Source: Inonotus obliquus
Lineage: Eukaryota > Basidiomycota > Agaricomycetes > Hymenochaetales > Hymenochaetaceae
Assembly (NCBI GenBank): GCA_032164295.1
Contig: JAJHTX010000006.1
Location: 2,418,001 to 2,482,000 of the forward strand
DNA length: 64,000 nt
Direction: 5' to 3'
This document shows positions 56,101 to 64,000 of this stretch, in pieces. The notes below the pieces were generated by a model. The model ran no database searches, was not told where the DNA came from, and saw only the letters and a list, made by a program, of their open reading frames with translations. Both the position numbers and the translations under genes were made by a program. Positions within the stretch are counted from its first letter, which is position 1, and each line of letters begins with the position of its first letter.

Positions 56101-57656
56101 GCATGCATGTCTGGGGCATACAAGACATTACGCAGGCGCATGTGGGTAATGCCGCCTTTGTGTTGTAGCTTGATTGTCATGCTACCTTCACCTACTGCTT
56201 TGAACAAGCCTTTGTTCGCAGCTCGAATCATAACGTCTGATCCCTCTTTGTAATTTGTGAGGCGCTCCTTCGATGGTGTCATATGACGACTGGCTCCAGA
56301 GTCAAACATATCACAGTAACCTGATGACATTTGCATGGCATTCTCCCCCTGACGTGCAAGCTCGGTACAATCAATGGCTTCTCCATACCACGCATCTTCA
56401 AAGACTTCTTCAATGTAGGCAGACGTAGCCTGTTCAGGTTTAGGCGCATATTGAGGAGGTGCGCTCGCAGATGAAGAACTTGACTGAGGTGTTTTCTTGT
56501 CCTCAGATGCAGATGATGCGTCATGACGTTGGTATGTCTTCTTCTTTGAAGGGCACGAAGGGGATTTGTGACCCTTGCCACCGCACTTGTAACATACGGC
56601 TTCGTCGTCTGGAACAGTTTCCTTCTTCTTGCCTTTCCAGTCTCCTTGATTTGAGCGTCCACCATGTCCACGACCTCGACCACGTCCATTTCCACGACCT
56701 CTAAAGTTCTTTCCTCTACCCGACTGCGCATAGTTTGCACTTTCAGTCTTCTGTCCTTTTCCAGGATGGGTGAGTTGATATCGCTGAAAATCAGCTCGAA
56801 GATTGTTGATAAGCTCGACTGAGCTCATACGGTGTGGAGCATTTGCTGGGACAGTGATGTCAAGGGTTTGTTTTTGCATTTGCAATGCAGTAACGACGTG
56901 GTTGTACTCCTGAGGTATGCCAGTGATGATAGCATTTACAAATGCCTTATCGTCGATAGAGGTGTTTCCCATACGAGCCAACTTGTCTTTGAGATCAACC
57001 ATCTTGTCCAGGTGTTTATCTAGTTTGTTTGGGTCCTGGCACTTGAGTGTGAACAGCTCGCGCTCGGTTACGGCTTCATTCGTCGCAGTGACGATGTCAA
57101 ATGTTGTTTTGAGATTTGCCATTAATGCATGCGTGTGGGTAACGTTCATGTTCTTCATGAATACTGAGTCAGGTAACTTCATCATGATGGAACTGAGGAC
57201 GGCTCGATCCAGGGCTTGCTCATCTGCTCCTGCTTGTCCTGCAGCTGGTGCAGCAGTTAAGAGGTTGAGAGCTCCTGATGACATCGCAGCGAAACGAATC
57301 TTGCCATTGAATATGACATAGTTGTCACCACTAGCATTAAGCTTAGGGACGTCGGCGAAGATTTTGGCAACAGCGTCGGCGGACGGCATAATAATTGGTC
57401 GATAGATATGATGAGGGACGTTTGCAAGATGAGGTATATCCTCAAAGAGTTGGGATATTTGATAAACGTATGCAAGAGCAAAGATAGGGGCTAAGCCTAG
57501 TGTAGCTCTGTTTTCTCTCCAATCGAACCAATCAGGTATGGGTGTACCGGTTTGATTGAGATAAGTCCTACTGGCAAATCGAACTCGAGTAGGAGGTATA
57601 TGTGTCTGGGTTTGGTAGTGGATGTACTTTGACCAACCACGTAGGGCCGATGGCAT
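53133..57656 (-). CDS. copia Gag-Pol polyprotein, intact
   Basis: One open frame of 1507 codons starting ATG 57656. The capsid region is N-terminal (KCQDPNKLDKHLDKMVDLKD). A Gly/Arg-rich stretch precedes the CCHC knuckle at about residue 355 (CYKCGGKGHKSPSC). Protease follows at about 452 (DSGASRHMT). Integrase has HKLLGHVNVGYLKK, CPTCMRAKA, DVWGP, SDRGGEFLSDDF and HNGVAERVHLT. RT has KARLV-type RARLVAQGFTQVDGVDY, QLDVKSAYLYGKL and HVDD at about 1186 where YVDD is usual. RNase H has YSDADGMSTEGRRAISGY and STTEAEYYAIAYATKEALWL. Order protease-integrase-RT-RNase H is diagnostic of Ty1/copia. No stop or frameshift is present, so this copy may be active. Confidence 0.95.
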   Translation of the reverse strand: MPSALRGWSKYIHYQTQTHIPPTRVRFASRTYLNQTGTPIPDWFDWRENRATLGLAPIFALAYVYQISQLFEDIPHLANVPHHIYRPIIMPSADAVAKIFADVPKLNASGDNYVIFNGKIRFAAMSSGALNLLTAAPAAGQAGADEQALDRAVLSSIMMKLPDSVFMKNMNVTHTHALMANLKTTFDIVTATNEAVTERELFTLKCQDPNKLDKHLDKMVDLKDKLARMGNTSIDDKAFVNAIITGIPQEYNHVVTALQMQKQTLDITVPANAPHRMSSVELINNLRADFQRYQLTHPGKGQKTESANYAQSGRGKNFRGRGNGRGRGRGHGGRSNQGDWKGKKKETVPDDEAVCYKCGGKGHKSPSCPSKKKTYQRHDASSASEDKKTPQSSSSSASAPPQYAPKPEQATSAYIEEVFEDAWYGEAIDCTELARQGENAMQMSSGYCDMFDSGASRHMTPSKERLTNYKEGSDVMIRAANKGLFKAVGEGSMTIKLQHKGGITHMRLRNVLYAPDMHATLISIPKLCEAGYECLFKKDALHIFNRSNDVIGTIPLDDGLYRVFKEVSACAAGIAGRKISLFSLHKLLGHVNVGYLKKMIRDEKLPGLMVEDPNNDFECPTCMRAKARRAPISKVRLQNEPVHDFGGKIHLDVWGPASVRTIGNAKYVLTIIDDVTRWLEMPLMVTKGESFAKYVAFEARQQLQHGVKIKIVHSDRGGEFLSDDFKTHLERQGTLQWLTVHDTPEHNGVAERVHLTIFNGVRTILLASGLPKWLWGYALDYIVYVYNRTPRQAIGMLSPFEKRFGHVPNLSNMHEWGHRVYIMTTANSKLEPRAVEGRWLGFDPTSNGHRVYWSSEKKITVERNINFSKTELGLVEGEYEDIDIGPIFDEPEPTTSKRSLSPAQSEHEAKRQRTRSPSLEEGEIREEVYEPVDPNIVTGKRKRTPTWKIREANHAYPSVPIVRAMSEINDHEAAMVAQFESKDPVTLPEAQKSGNWLDWYAAMKEEIGRLQARDSWSIVDYPNNTNVVGSKWVYRTKRDAQGNPTSHRARLVAQGFTQVDGVDYFSDDTYASVVNPAAMRMILTIAAQYDWEVHQLDVKSAYLYGKLGDDEQIYMRPPPGIKLDGVTNNKVLKLKVALYGLKQAGRRWYNVLRTTLQEIGFTRSEKNHAVFYRHHPNGEITILAAHVDDIQIVTSKPSNMVETKKRIAEKLEIVDSGPINWLLGIEITRDWTNHTIALSQKAYIQQILERYGFADVKPRAMPMDPNTQYTSDQCAGTMDELLDMEGIPYRQALGALQYAAINTRPDIQYAVNQLARFSEVPGRAHWNGVKQIYQYLKGTVDWKLVLGRSPEQSFVGYSDADGMSTEGRRAISGYAFFLNGSAISWKSKRQTRVALSTTEAEYYAIAYATKEALWLRSFAMEVFGWNSFAFPLLSDNQGAIALAKDDRFQARTKHIDIDFHFIRQEIEDGRITLSYCPTEDMLADTMTKALPSLKAKHFAASFGLSHV

Positions 57657-57692
57657 AAACCAACTGGTGCAAAGATTCGAATGAGATTAGAG

Positions 57693-57708
57693 CTCAAGGC
57701 TCATAACC
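57693..57708 (-). other. primer binding site of the copia element (initiator tRNA half)
   Basis: On the element's strand the base after the 5' LTR begins GGTTATGAGCC. This complements the anticodon loop region (CUCAUAACC) of initiator tRNA-Met rather than its 3' end, as in Drosophila copia, which primes from a half tRNA. Confidence 0.7.
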
Positions 57709-58243
57709 TATTAAATCAAATGGCAAGTAAGACCAAGGAGGAGTAATCTCAACTCGACTTGGCTTGGGCAGCGGCAGCGTAAACGCAAGTGCACACAGTT
57801 GTGGGACGAGCTAGCAATCACAATGATTAACAGTGTTAGAAAACGCTCGCCCTAATGGGACTATACAGTAACCACAATAGGACGGCCTCAGTGTTACGGG
57901 TTCGGCGATGCTTTTCTAAGAGTTTCCGGAGCCTACTCGGTTTTCACAAGCAGGGCAGATTCCCAAGTATAATAAGCGTTGCCTCGGACGTTTTCGTTTA
58001 ACTGATCAAGTCGGGCCTCAACCTCGTTGACAGGCTAGTAGGACAAGTACCCAGCTAAACACAGGTAGGTTGCCGTTCGCAAGCTTCCCTAGTCGGTGGA
58101 CGACTAATCAATCGTTCCACGCCGTAGAGTAAGAGAGGTTAAGCAGATTAGGTGGTCTTCAGATTAGAAGCTAGATGCCTAAGAGGACTCGATGTACAAG
58201 ACGATCGAAAGAAAGATGGGGAGCTACGGTCTAAGTCTACAAC

Positions 58244-58251
58244 TATTTATA
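58244..58251 (-). promoter_or_regulatory. TATA box of the solo LTR
   Basis: TATAAATA on the minus strand, downstream of the U3 frame as in the gypsy LTRs. If active it would direct transcription leftward into the copia body in the sense direction. Confidence 0.55.
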
Positions 58252-58581
58252 CCTTTTCCTCATGTTGTGGACGGACCACTTCCTACGCTCCGTAGTTCCT
58301 ACTCTCGATCTGATTCGTTATTCTAGCTTCCAAACTCGTGCGGTAATTCCATTGTTCTGCTGCGGATTGACTCATCGACTGCGCCCTGTGCAAGGCGATG
58401 ACTCGGCGTTGACTCATCTTGACTTGAACTGAATTGAAACCTATGCTCGGGGTCGGCCTTGTGCTGCGCCCTGTGCATAGAGTGAGTCAGTGAGTGAGTC
58501 ATTGAATGCGTGTTCGTATGCCATTGGTTTTGCATGGCTGCGCCGTAGTTAAAGTTCGCTCGTCCGCAGTTGCTCGTGCGT

Positions 58582-59358
58582 TTAAGGAATTCCGTCGGGG
58601 TTCCGTTGTATAGCATCTGGGGCTATGAAGGCTGTGATTTGCTTGTCGCCTCGGGACTCTTGTTCGGGGCCGTCAAGTGTGATTCGACATCGGATATCAT
58701 CGTGGGGAAACCAAGGTGGTTTAACGTATGTACCTATGGCGATGAGTAGTCGTACGCTTCGTCGAGTATCGTTCGAAGGTATTCTCCAGCCTAGGTATAG
58801 GTCTCCTTGTAGTCGAATAGCTTTGCAGTATGCCCATAGTTCCCTGAGTGTGTTTGCAACCCATGCCGCTGTTATCGGTGAGCGGCGGTTCGTAACATAG
58901 TCTGCACTGATCTCCACGAATGTGCTTGGGCACTCGAGTGCTAATATATCGTGGATTCCTACTATTGTCCAGTGCGTCTTTGGTTGCATGCCTATTGCCG
59001 TATCCATTGCTATTGTTGACCTCGTGCGATTTCGAACGACCTCCGGGGGATTGTGATATTCTCGATAAGCTGTTGCTCGTTCGCTGGACACATGATATGT
59101 CAACATGCCCGTTGCCTCCCGTAGTATTATCTTGTGTAGGTCTTCGATGATCTGTCGCACTCTTCTGCATTTATAGCAAGCCGTTGGAGGTTGCTGTACT
59201 TGCTGCATCGTTTGCGAAGGTTTAGTGTGATCGTCGGGATTAGCGTTGCTAGCCGATGCTTCTTGATCGTCGGCTTCGGATTGTATTAGATTCGCGTGTT
59301 CTCCGCTTCTCGCTGTCGATCCTGATCGTCTCCGGCCAGTGAAATTAACCGGTCCCAT
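58582..59358 (-). CDS. U3-encoded open reading frame in the solo LTR
   Basis: 258 codons from ATG 59358, about 60 bp inside the LTR start. The N-terminus is low complexity, then CYKCRRVRQIIEDLHKIILR, TIAMDTAIGM, WTIVGIHDILALECPSTFV, WVANTLRELWAYCKAIRL and ITLDGPEQESRGDK. The CxxCR followed by a helical I..L..I..E pattern resembles CSICRP...LLREILKE of the gypsy LTR protein. Both have an analogous central block (VGIHDILAL against LAIGIRN) and a similar distance to the TATA box. This suggests a diverged protein family carried in LTRs. No known domain is seen. Confidence 0.5.
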   Translation of the reverse strand: MGPVNFTGRRRSGSTARSGEHANLIQSEADDQEASASNANPDDHTKPSQTMQQVQQPPTACYKCRRVRQIIEDLHKIILREATGMLTYHVSSERATAYREYHNPPEVVRNRTRSTIAMDTAIGMQPKTHWTIVGIHDILALECPSTFVEISADYVTNRRSPITAAWVANTLRELWAYCKAIRLQGDLYLGWRIPSNDTRRSVRLLIAIGTYVKPPWFPHDDIRCRITLDGPEQESRGDKQITAFIAPDAIQRNPDGIP

Positions 59359-59979
59359 CCGGGGTAGTTTCGATCGACGTTCCTAATCGAATCAAAATTT
59401 CAGCACAATCCTTTCAAACAGACACTTCAGACTCTCGTCCTTTATATTTAACATACCTAGCAATCACAATGATTACTAGGTTAAGTGTACAGATCAGTAT
59501 ACAAGTACAATAACAATGAAGAGGGATTGTACTCACACAGACACTTCAGACTCTCGTCCTGAAGGTGTCAGTGTGAAAGGGAAGGTCTTATATAGATAGA
59601 AACACGTGAAGGCGTGAAAACAGGTGTCCACTATATTGCGAGAGAAAACGCAATTGTGACGAAATGAAATGTAATGAAACAATACAAACGCAATGATAAC
59701 GGAATCATGAGAAACAAGTCATGGGTTCAAAGGTAAAGCCTTTGCCTTTATCGCGCCATTCTGACAAGCCCCTACTCAAACTATACGGTTCCGGTAAGTC
59801 ACAGTAAGTAACTTCGGAGTCAGTTGATATGACTCGGCCTTCATGTACACGGAATCGGATGGCCCGGGTACAGTCTGTGACGTGACATTAGAACGATGTT
59901 ACAAATATTGTGACTCTAACTTGCGAAATTTTAGATGAAATGTTGGAATAAGTAGTCGACGAATTGCCCCATTCACAGA

Positions 59980-60120
59980 TAACGATGATACGCAGAGATG
60001 TCTCAGGAATCCGAAGACCATAGCTCCGCTGCCCCAGTAGTAGCAGAGACCAGCCAGTATTCGCCAGAGGAGACTTGACTGGGATGTAAAAAGACGTGCC
60101 GTGCGATATTTTGCCAAGTT
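59980..60120 (+). repeat. conserved upstream block of the FunK1 copies
   Basis: The GATGATACGCAGAGATG-type segment here resembles segments at about 46714, 48350 and 49750 (GATGATGATACCCAGAGACG), each followed by a CCGCTGCC/TCAG-like stretch. It is shared by copies 2, 3, 4 and 6 but absent before copy 1. It may be a leader exon or promoter of the short type. Confidence 0.45.
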
Positions 60121-60340
60121 TACTGAATAAGTAAGCGCCAGTCTTCACATTCATAGATTGAGTCCGTCGCTGGGAAGCCAAGCCGGCTTAAGGTCATATT
60201 AGCTGTATCGATATTTGTCGAAAAAGTTACTGTGCGACGTGACTACGGTTGCATGGAGCCGCATGACTCAAGTAACGGACATGATAGTCAGATATGTATT
60301 GCGGCCGCGTGTCGAGTTTCCTCCCTCCCTCTTGATCATC

Positions 60341-61596
60341 ATGTCTGGTAATTGGCCTGACTCTTCCGTTGAGAGGCAACACCCCAATGCCGATGAAAGG
60401 AAGACACGATTTCAAATCACAAAAGATCTTCTTTTGCTTGAACACGATCAGCGTGCTCATTATGCGAATTCAACGAATCGGGAAGGACGTGATCAGCAGC
60501 GTAAGCTTCTGGGAGCTTACATACTTCCCAGAGTTCAGGGCAATCTACTGCGCCATACTAGGAGACACAGTGGAGGTGTTATTTGGGAGACTGCACAGCC
60601 GATTCCGAACCTCTCTGACGTATTCCTCGTCCTAAGAGATTCCACAACCGGTATTTTCCATCTACATTCTATTGTTGCGACCCCATCTGAGTCCTTCGTA
60701 GCTCTCAAGTACACACATGGATCCGGATGGGTCCATCGCGATATCAGTGCTGGAAACATATACTTCCATGAGGGGAGCGGGACCACGAGGCGTGGTCTCA
60801 TTGGAGACCTAGAATATGCTAAGAAGGTGACGACGGATGGGTCGCATGATATTCGAACGGTATATTTGATCACTAATGGTTGATGATTATTTTCTGAATT
60901 GCTTGTGCCGTTTAGGGTACCCCGGATTTCATGGCGATTGAAGTATCGGTAAATAGCTATCTGTTTTCCCAGAGGAATAGGGATGAGGAGGAGATTGCTA
61001 AGCGAGCGAGATTAGATAACGAAGATGAGTTTGGGCTTGCTGAATCCGAACCGTTCGAACCGTCCGTGCGGAACAAACTGTTCGTGCAGAACGAGGCTCA
61101 CGATATTGAATCTCTCTGGTGGATCTCGATCTACACGCTCTTTTTCAATTGCGACGAGAGTGTCGAGGCAACCCAGGAAGAAACTCGAATGTTTTGGATG
61201 AAGATGATCTTTCCAAGTAGTATTGGCATTGGCGATCGTATCGCCTTCTTCCAAGACATAGGTAAATTTGCACGAGGCACTGAGTGGTTTCCGAGTTCGT
61301 TCCAGACGCTGCGCAGACGACTTAACAACGTGAGAGAAGGTCTCGTTGCGTGCTACGAGAAGTTGGAAAGGATGCTTCCGAACGTCGCCGATGGGACTTT
61401 CAATTCCCTGTATAACACCGCCATCGCCAGTTTCGAGGCCTGCATGAAAAAAACAGTCAACATCAAGATCTCGCCCTCTAAGACCAAGGGGAGGCGGCAC
61501 CAGAAAGACCTTTCGCAGACACACGCGCCACCACCTCCTCCAGCTGAGTCGGAAACTGTTCCAGAACTGACAGACATACCCAGATTTCCAGAGTAA
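60341..61596 (+). CDS. FunK1-family short kinase, copy 6
   Basis: Three exons join in phase: 60341-60650, 60702-60859 and 60916-61596, giving 382 aa. The 51-bp first intron has the same length and position as in copy 1. It retains SGWVHRDISAGN, GDLEYAKKVTTDGSHDIRT, GTPDFMAIEV, QNEAHDIESLWWISIYTLFF and the Pro-rich VPELTDIPRFPE end. It lacks the N-terminal half and most of the ATP-binding lobe. The frame is undamaged. Upstream sequence (about 60290-60340) matches that of copy 5 on the other strand, making the two a divergent pair split by the copia insertion. Kinase activity is doubtful; a pseudokinase-like or decayed state is possible. Confidence 0.72.
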
Positions 61597-61719
61597 GTTG
61601 TCTCTTGATCACGAAAAATATCAATCTGACAGTCGTAATCAGGAAAAGGCTGAACTTGATATGGTGTCAAGCAGGAAAACGAGACTAACATTGCTGCATC
61701 AGAATGTCTATATCACTTT

Positions 61720-61870
61720 CTATATGCTATCGTGCCTCGCAAATGCTTTCAATTGTAATAAGGGATAAGGAAAATATCTGTGTCGAAGTAGTTTGATATA
61801 TGTACGAATGATTTATCTGAATTGGTGAACTGATGATTCCTGTTTGACTGTTTGCGAGTACGAGAGTCGA
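61720..61870 (+). repeat. duplicated 3' flank of FunK1 copies
   Basis: ATGCTATCGTGCCTCGCAAA and the following AATGCTTTCAATTGTAATAA region here is nearly the same as at 47920-48050 (after copy 2) and similar at 46330-46470 and 49540-49690. The tails were duplicated together with the genes. Confidence 0.7.
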
Positions 61871-62330
61871 CGATCGCAAGATGGGACACAGAAGACGAGA
61901 TAGTAAGAGTCGAGCTGACGATGAAGCCTCGGCTAGCTCAATCTAGAGCAAACATTATAGATATAGATAGCATACCCACCAATTGTCTGAATAAAAGCAT
62001 CAGAAGGAAGATGGGCCAACAGGCGTGTCTGAAAATAGGCATTGATCAAGATGATCAAGGGTACTACATTACATAGTCTCGCTTTCGCACTTGACACAAT
62101 CCCAGCTTTTCCTAATCAAGACTGTCAGACTGATGTCTCCTGTGACGAAGAGAGAGCTTACTCTGGCTTTCCGGCCATAGAATTATCTGTATAGTTTCCC
62201 AAGGTCTCAGCAAGAACATCAAGCAGGTGGAAGCAATGGCGCGGATGACCCTGTTTTTAGCATACAGGTCTCGAAACTGTACATGACGGTGTCATGAAGG
62301 ACATTGCACAGCGGGCAAAATAGGATATCA
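61871..62330. other. region after the FunK1 cluster
   Basis: No complete gene. Pieces such as GACTGTCAGACTGATG and the CTCGAAACTGT neighbourhood (about 62270-62290) resemble sequence around 51360-51510 at the end of copy 5, so a small decayed FunK1 3' fragment may be present. Confidence 0.35.
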
Positions 62331-62334
62331 GCGG

Positions 62335-62600
62335 GGATTGTATTTATTTTTTTCGAGTATTTATTTTAAGTATCAATAAGCATACCGACTGAGCCGATAT
62401 TTAAAATATTTTTCACATGACGAAGTTTTAAATATCGATAAGGATATCGGTCTAAGGTTATTTTAAATATTGGTCGGATTATAATATGTAAATCGATATT
62501 TTAAATATCGCTTTACTGATATTTATAATATAGGTCAAGATATCTAATTTGCCGAAATTTCAAATATAGAAAAGAATATCGTCAAAGTCAATATTCTAAA
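62335..62600. repeat. AT-rich repeat tract with TTTAAATAT variants
   Basis: TTTAAATATCG, TTTTAAATATT, ATATTTTAAATATCG and related strings recur every 20-40 bases on both strands, giving local palindromes. The tract is much more AT-rich than its surroundings. No coding potential. Confidence 0.6.
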
Positions 62601-62620
62601 TTTCATTCGAAGGGATATTG

Positions 62621-62795
62621 AGCGGGCAACCAGCGGGCAATGGGCGGGCAATGAGAGGGCAATGGGCGGGCAACGGGCGGGCAACGAGAGGGCAACGAGA
62701 GGGCAACGGGAGGGCAATGGACGGGCAACGGGCAGGCAACGAGAGGGCAACGGGCGGGCAACAAGAGGGCAATGAGAGGGCAACGGGAGGGTGAC
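62621..62795. repeat. 10-bp minisatellite (GGGCAACGAG type)
   Basis: About 17 tandem 10-base units built on GGGCAA followed by variable bases (CGAG, TGGG, CGGG, TGAG). The long minus-strand frames across it (Pro-Leu-Pro-Ser-Arg-Cys pattern) are a by-product of the repeat. Confidence 0.85.
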
Positions 62796-63177
62796 GAGCA
62801 GAGACATCTTCACCACCACCACACCATTCATTCCATTTTGTAGGTCCCCCCAGAAAGGGCTGCATTCCGATTGCTCATGGCAAACTCCCGTCTAACGAGA
62901 GATCAAAGCACCGTACACAATAATTCTCTTCTGACTCCACAAGGGGTTTACCCTCGATCTAGACTTCCTGTACGTTTGGAAGAACGGCCAGCCGTCCAAC
63001 TTCGCAGCTCTCATCAATACGTTCCAATGCCATGAGTCTCTCGAGCCCGCATAGTGAGTCTATCGATTGCGCGCAAGATTAAGGACGAGTGTCCGTCCCA
63101 CCTTGGTATAAATACCCAGGACGGAGTCAATCATGTTGGGCTCATAGTAACTGTCAAGGTTCCTAGCTGTGACGTAC
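62796..63177. other. sequence downstream of the cyclin exons
   Basis: This is where the second cyclin fold would be expected on the minus strand, but I could not recognise it. A short frame (63060-63269 minus) has no cyclin features beyond the exon it overlaps. Confidence 0.3.
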
Positions 63178-64000
63178 AAGTGTGAGTGATGCGGGGGCAA
63201 TAGCCAAAGGCAAGAATTTGATGAGGTCGCGATAGAAAAAGGTAACTTCCATGAGAAATCTTGCGACATGCTGAACCTTCGTATTCTTCAAACGAGCCAC
63301 AGCAATAGAATTGAGGCAAGCTTCTGCGATTGGATGACCCAACATCCACTGAATGGTAGCAAGAATGTGTCCTTCCATCTGGGTGAGGGCAGATTCGTTA
63401 TAGGTATCACGGCAGATCCCAACCAGGTCGGTTAGAGTTGGCATGCGTTCTTTTGCGTCCTCGAGTTTCGCTGCTATCCACAATGCTGCACAACCAACTA
63501 ATTGGAAATGCTTCGTGTACACGATACGATGCGAAACATATTGGTCGACAATGTTCATGGCAAGGTAAAGAGTCTCAGGATGAAGTCGGAAAGTAAAGTG
63601 AATCTCAATAAGAAAGTCGACAAGACAAGGCCACACGGCCCATTTGATTTCTGGTTGCTGATCCATGGCTAAAGTAGAGCCCATTGTGTAGTCCTTATGC
63701 ATTGATACTTGGCACTTAGAACGGGAGCCACTCGCATGAATAAGTCACTTTTCAATGACTGACCTCCATTTCTCGCATATAACAGCATAACTCTTCGCGG
63801 TGTTCTTCCTCAACGTAAACGTCTTCTCTCCTGAAGGCGGCTAGCTGAGCCTCACGGTGTCGTATCCGCTGCAGCTCGGCTTTCAAGATAGCCGGAGTCT
63901 TGCGAGAAGGGGCTGGAGAGTCCTTGCAGTGGGATTTCTTAATACCGTTGCGGTGAGGAGATGGTCGTTTCTTGGAATAGAATTGGTTACTAGCAGGGCA
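63178..64000 (-). CDS. B-type-like cyclin, partial (start outside the window, 3' end unresolved)
   Basis: Cyclins activate cyclin-dependent kinases in cell-cycle control. Two exons are visible on the minus strand: 64000-63764, continuing past the window edge, and 63693-63178, joined in phase. The first gives QRIRHREAQLAAFRREDVYV and YMREME. The second gives the cyclin N-box: MDQQPEIKWAVWPCLVDFLI, EIHFTFRLHPETLYLAMNI, VDQYVSHRIVYTKHFQLVG, CAALWIAAKLEDAKERMP and MEGHILATIQWMLGHP. MDQQPEIKW (MRxxL-VDW-like region) and the Lys and Glu that contact the kinase in this fold are present (AAKLED). A GTACGT donor follows at 63177. The C-terminal cyclin fold was not found downstream, so the gene may be truncated or have exons I cannot see. 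Confidence 0.8.

Larger units (their letters stand above)
57834..59416 (-). mobile_element. solo LTR of a second long-LTR element
   Basis: 1583 bp with target duplication AACAG on both sides (57829-57833 and 59417-59421). On its own strand it begins TGAAAGG and ends CTAACA. It resembles the gypsy LTR in design rather than sequence: similar length, an open frame near the start of U3, then TATAAATA. No internal region is present, so it is a product of LTR recombination or a partial copy. Confidence 0.85.
52656..59766 (-). mobile_element. Ty1/copia LTR retrotransposon with nested solo LTR
   Basis: Flanked by the 5-bp duplication AGCCC (52651-52655 and 59767-59771). The LTRs are 470 bp once the nested 1583-bp insertion is removed. 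On the element's own strand they begin TGTCAGAATGG and end TTTAATA, without the usual CA. The LTRs differ at one site I can see (52996 C against 59637 T). A single uninterrupted Gag-Pol frame lies between them. The polypurine tract GAGGGGGAG abuts the 3' LTR (53126 onward). The low LTR divergence indicates a young insertion. Confidence 0.93.
57709..59766 (-). repeat. 5' LTR of the copia element, interrupted
   Basis: The two LTR pieces 57709-57833 and 59417-59766 together equal the 470-bp 3' LTR plus a 5-bp duplication (AACAG). A solo LTR occupies 57834-59416. The insertion lies within the LTR and could disturb the element's promoter even though its coding frame is intact. Confidence 0.92.

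Noticed and set aside
62544..62865. Minus frames with repeated Pro-Leu-Pro-Ser-Arg-Cys
   Set aside because: They are produced by a 10-bp minisatellite read in several frames, not a gene.
1..64000. CRISPR array, bacterial operons or ribosome binding sites
   Set aside because: The sequence is fungal with spliced genes; no regularly spaced direct repeats with unique spacers were seen.
1..64000. tRNA or rRNA genes
   Set aside because: I looked for cloverleaf-like A and B box spacing and rRNA blocks by eye and found none I could support.

Overview
The window is a piece of a filamentous basidiomycete genome, most likely an Agaricomycete. The evidence is gene structure (many roughly 45-110 bp introns with GT-AG ends and CTAAC-type branch sites, up to 16 exons per gene), a cluster of FunK1-type fungal protein kinases, WOPR (Gti1/Pac2) regulators, and Ty3 chromovirus and Ty1/copia retrotransposons. 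The species cannot be named from the sequence.

Region 1 (1-22 kb) is gene-bearing euchromatin. It holds the 3' part of a cysteinyl-tRNA synthetase gene (69-1769), two WOPR transcription regulator genes in the same orientation (3198-4338 and 9166-10849), the large TFIIA subunit (14290-15453, minus), a membrane-anchored cysteine-synthase-like gene of the MCY1 type (15691-17948, plus) divergent from TFIIA, the SAGA adaptor ADA2 (18096-20639, minus) and a small dual-specificity phosphatase (21227-21812, minus). All exon boundaries given for these genes were joined by hand and keep phase. TFIIA and ADA2 are both RNA polymerase II cofactors, but nothing besides proximity links the neighbours.

Region 2 (22-43 kb) is repeat-rich. 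A multi-exon gene of a repetitive, transposase-like Agaricomycete family (41119 down to 26157) has been split by an 11.6 kb Ty3/gypsy chromovirus (28559-40126; GATAG target duplication). Three of this gene's four introns carry almost the same sequence, as introner-like elements do. The chromovirus has 1613-bp LTRs that differ at only two sites I can see. Each LTR carries an approximately 280-codon reading frame in U3. Between the promoter and gag lies about 2.6 kb almost devoid of ATG triplets yet holding two long open frames. A Tc1/mariner-type MITE lies at 41730-42210, and a fragment of a Neo1-type flippase gene at about 25.9-26.2 kb.

Region 3 (43.6-62 kb) is a cluster of six FunK1 kinase copies: one full-length (789 aa), two short open copies that diverge from each other, and three damaged copies. 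The divergent pair is separated by a young Ty1/copia element (52656-59766) with an intact 1507-codon Gag-Pol frame. Its 5' LTR contains a nested 1583-bp solo LTR of another long-LTR element, which also encodes a U3 protein.

Region 4 (62-64 kb) has an AT-rich repeat tract, a 10-bp minisatellite and the edge of a cyclin gene on the minus strand.
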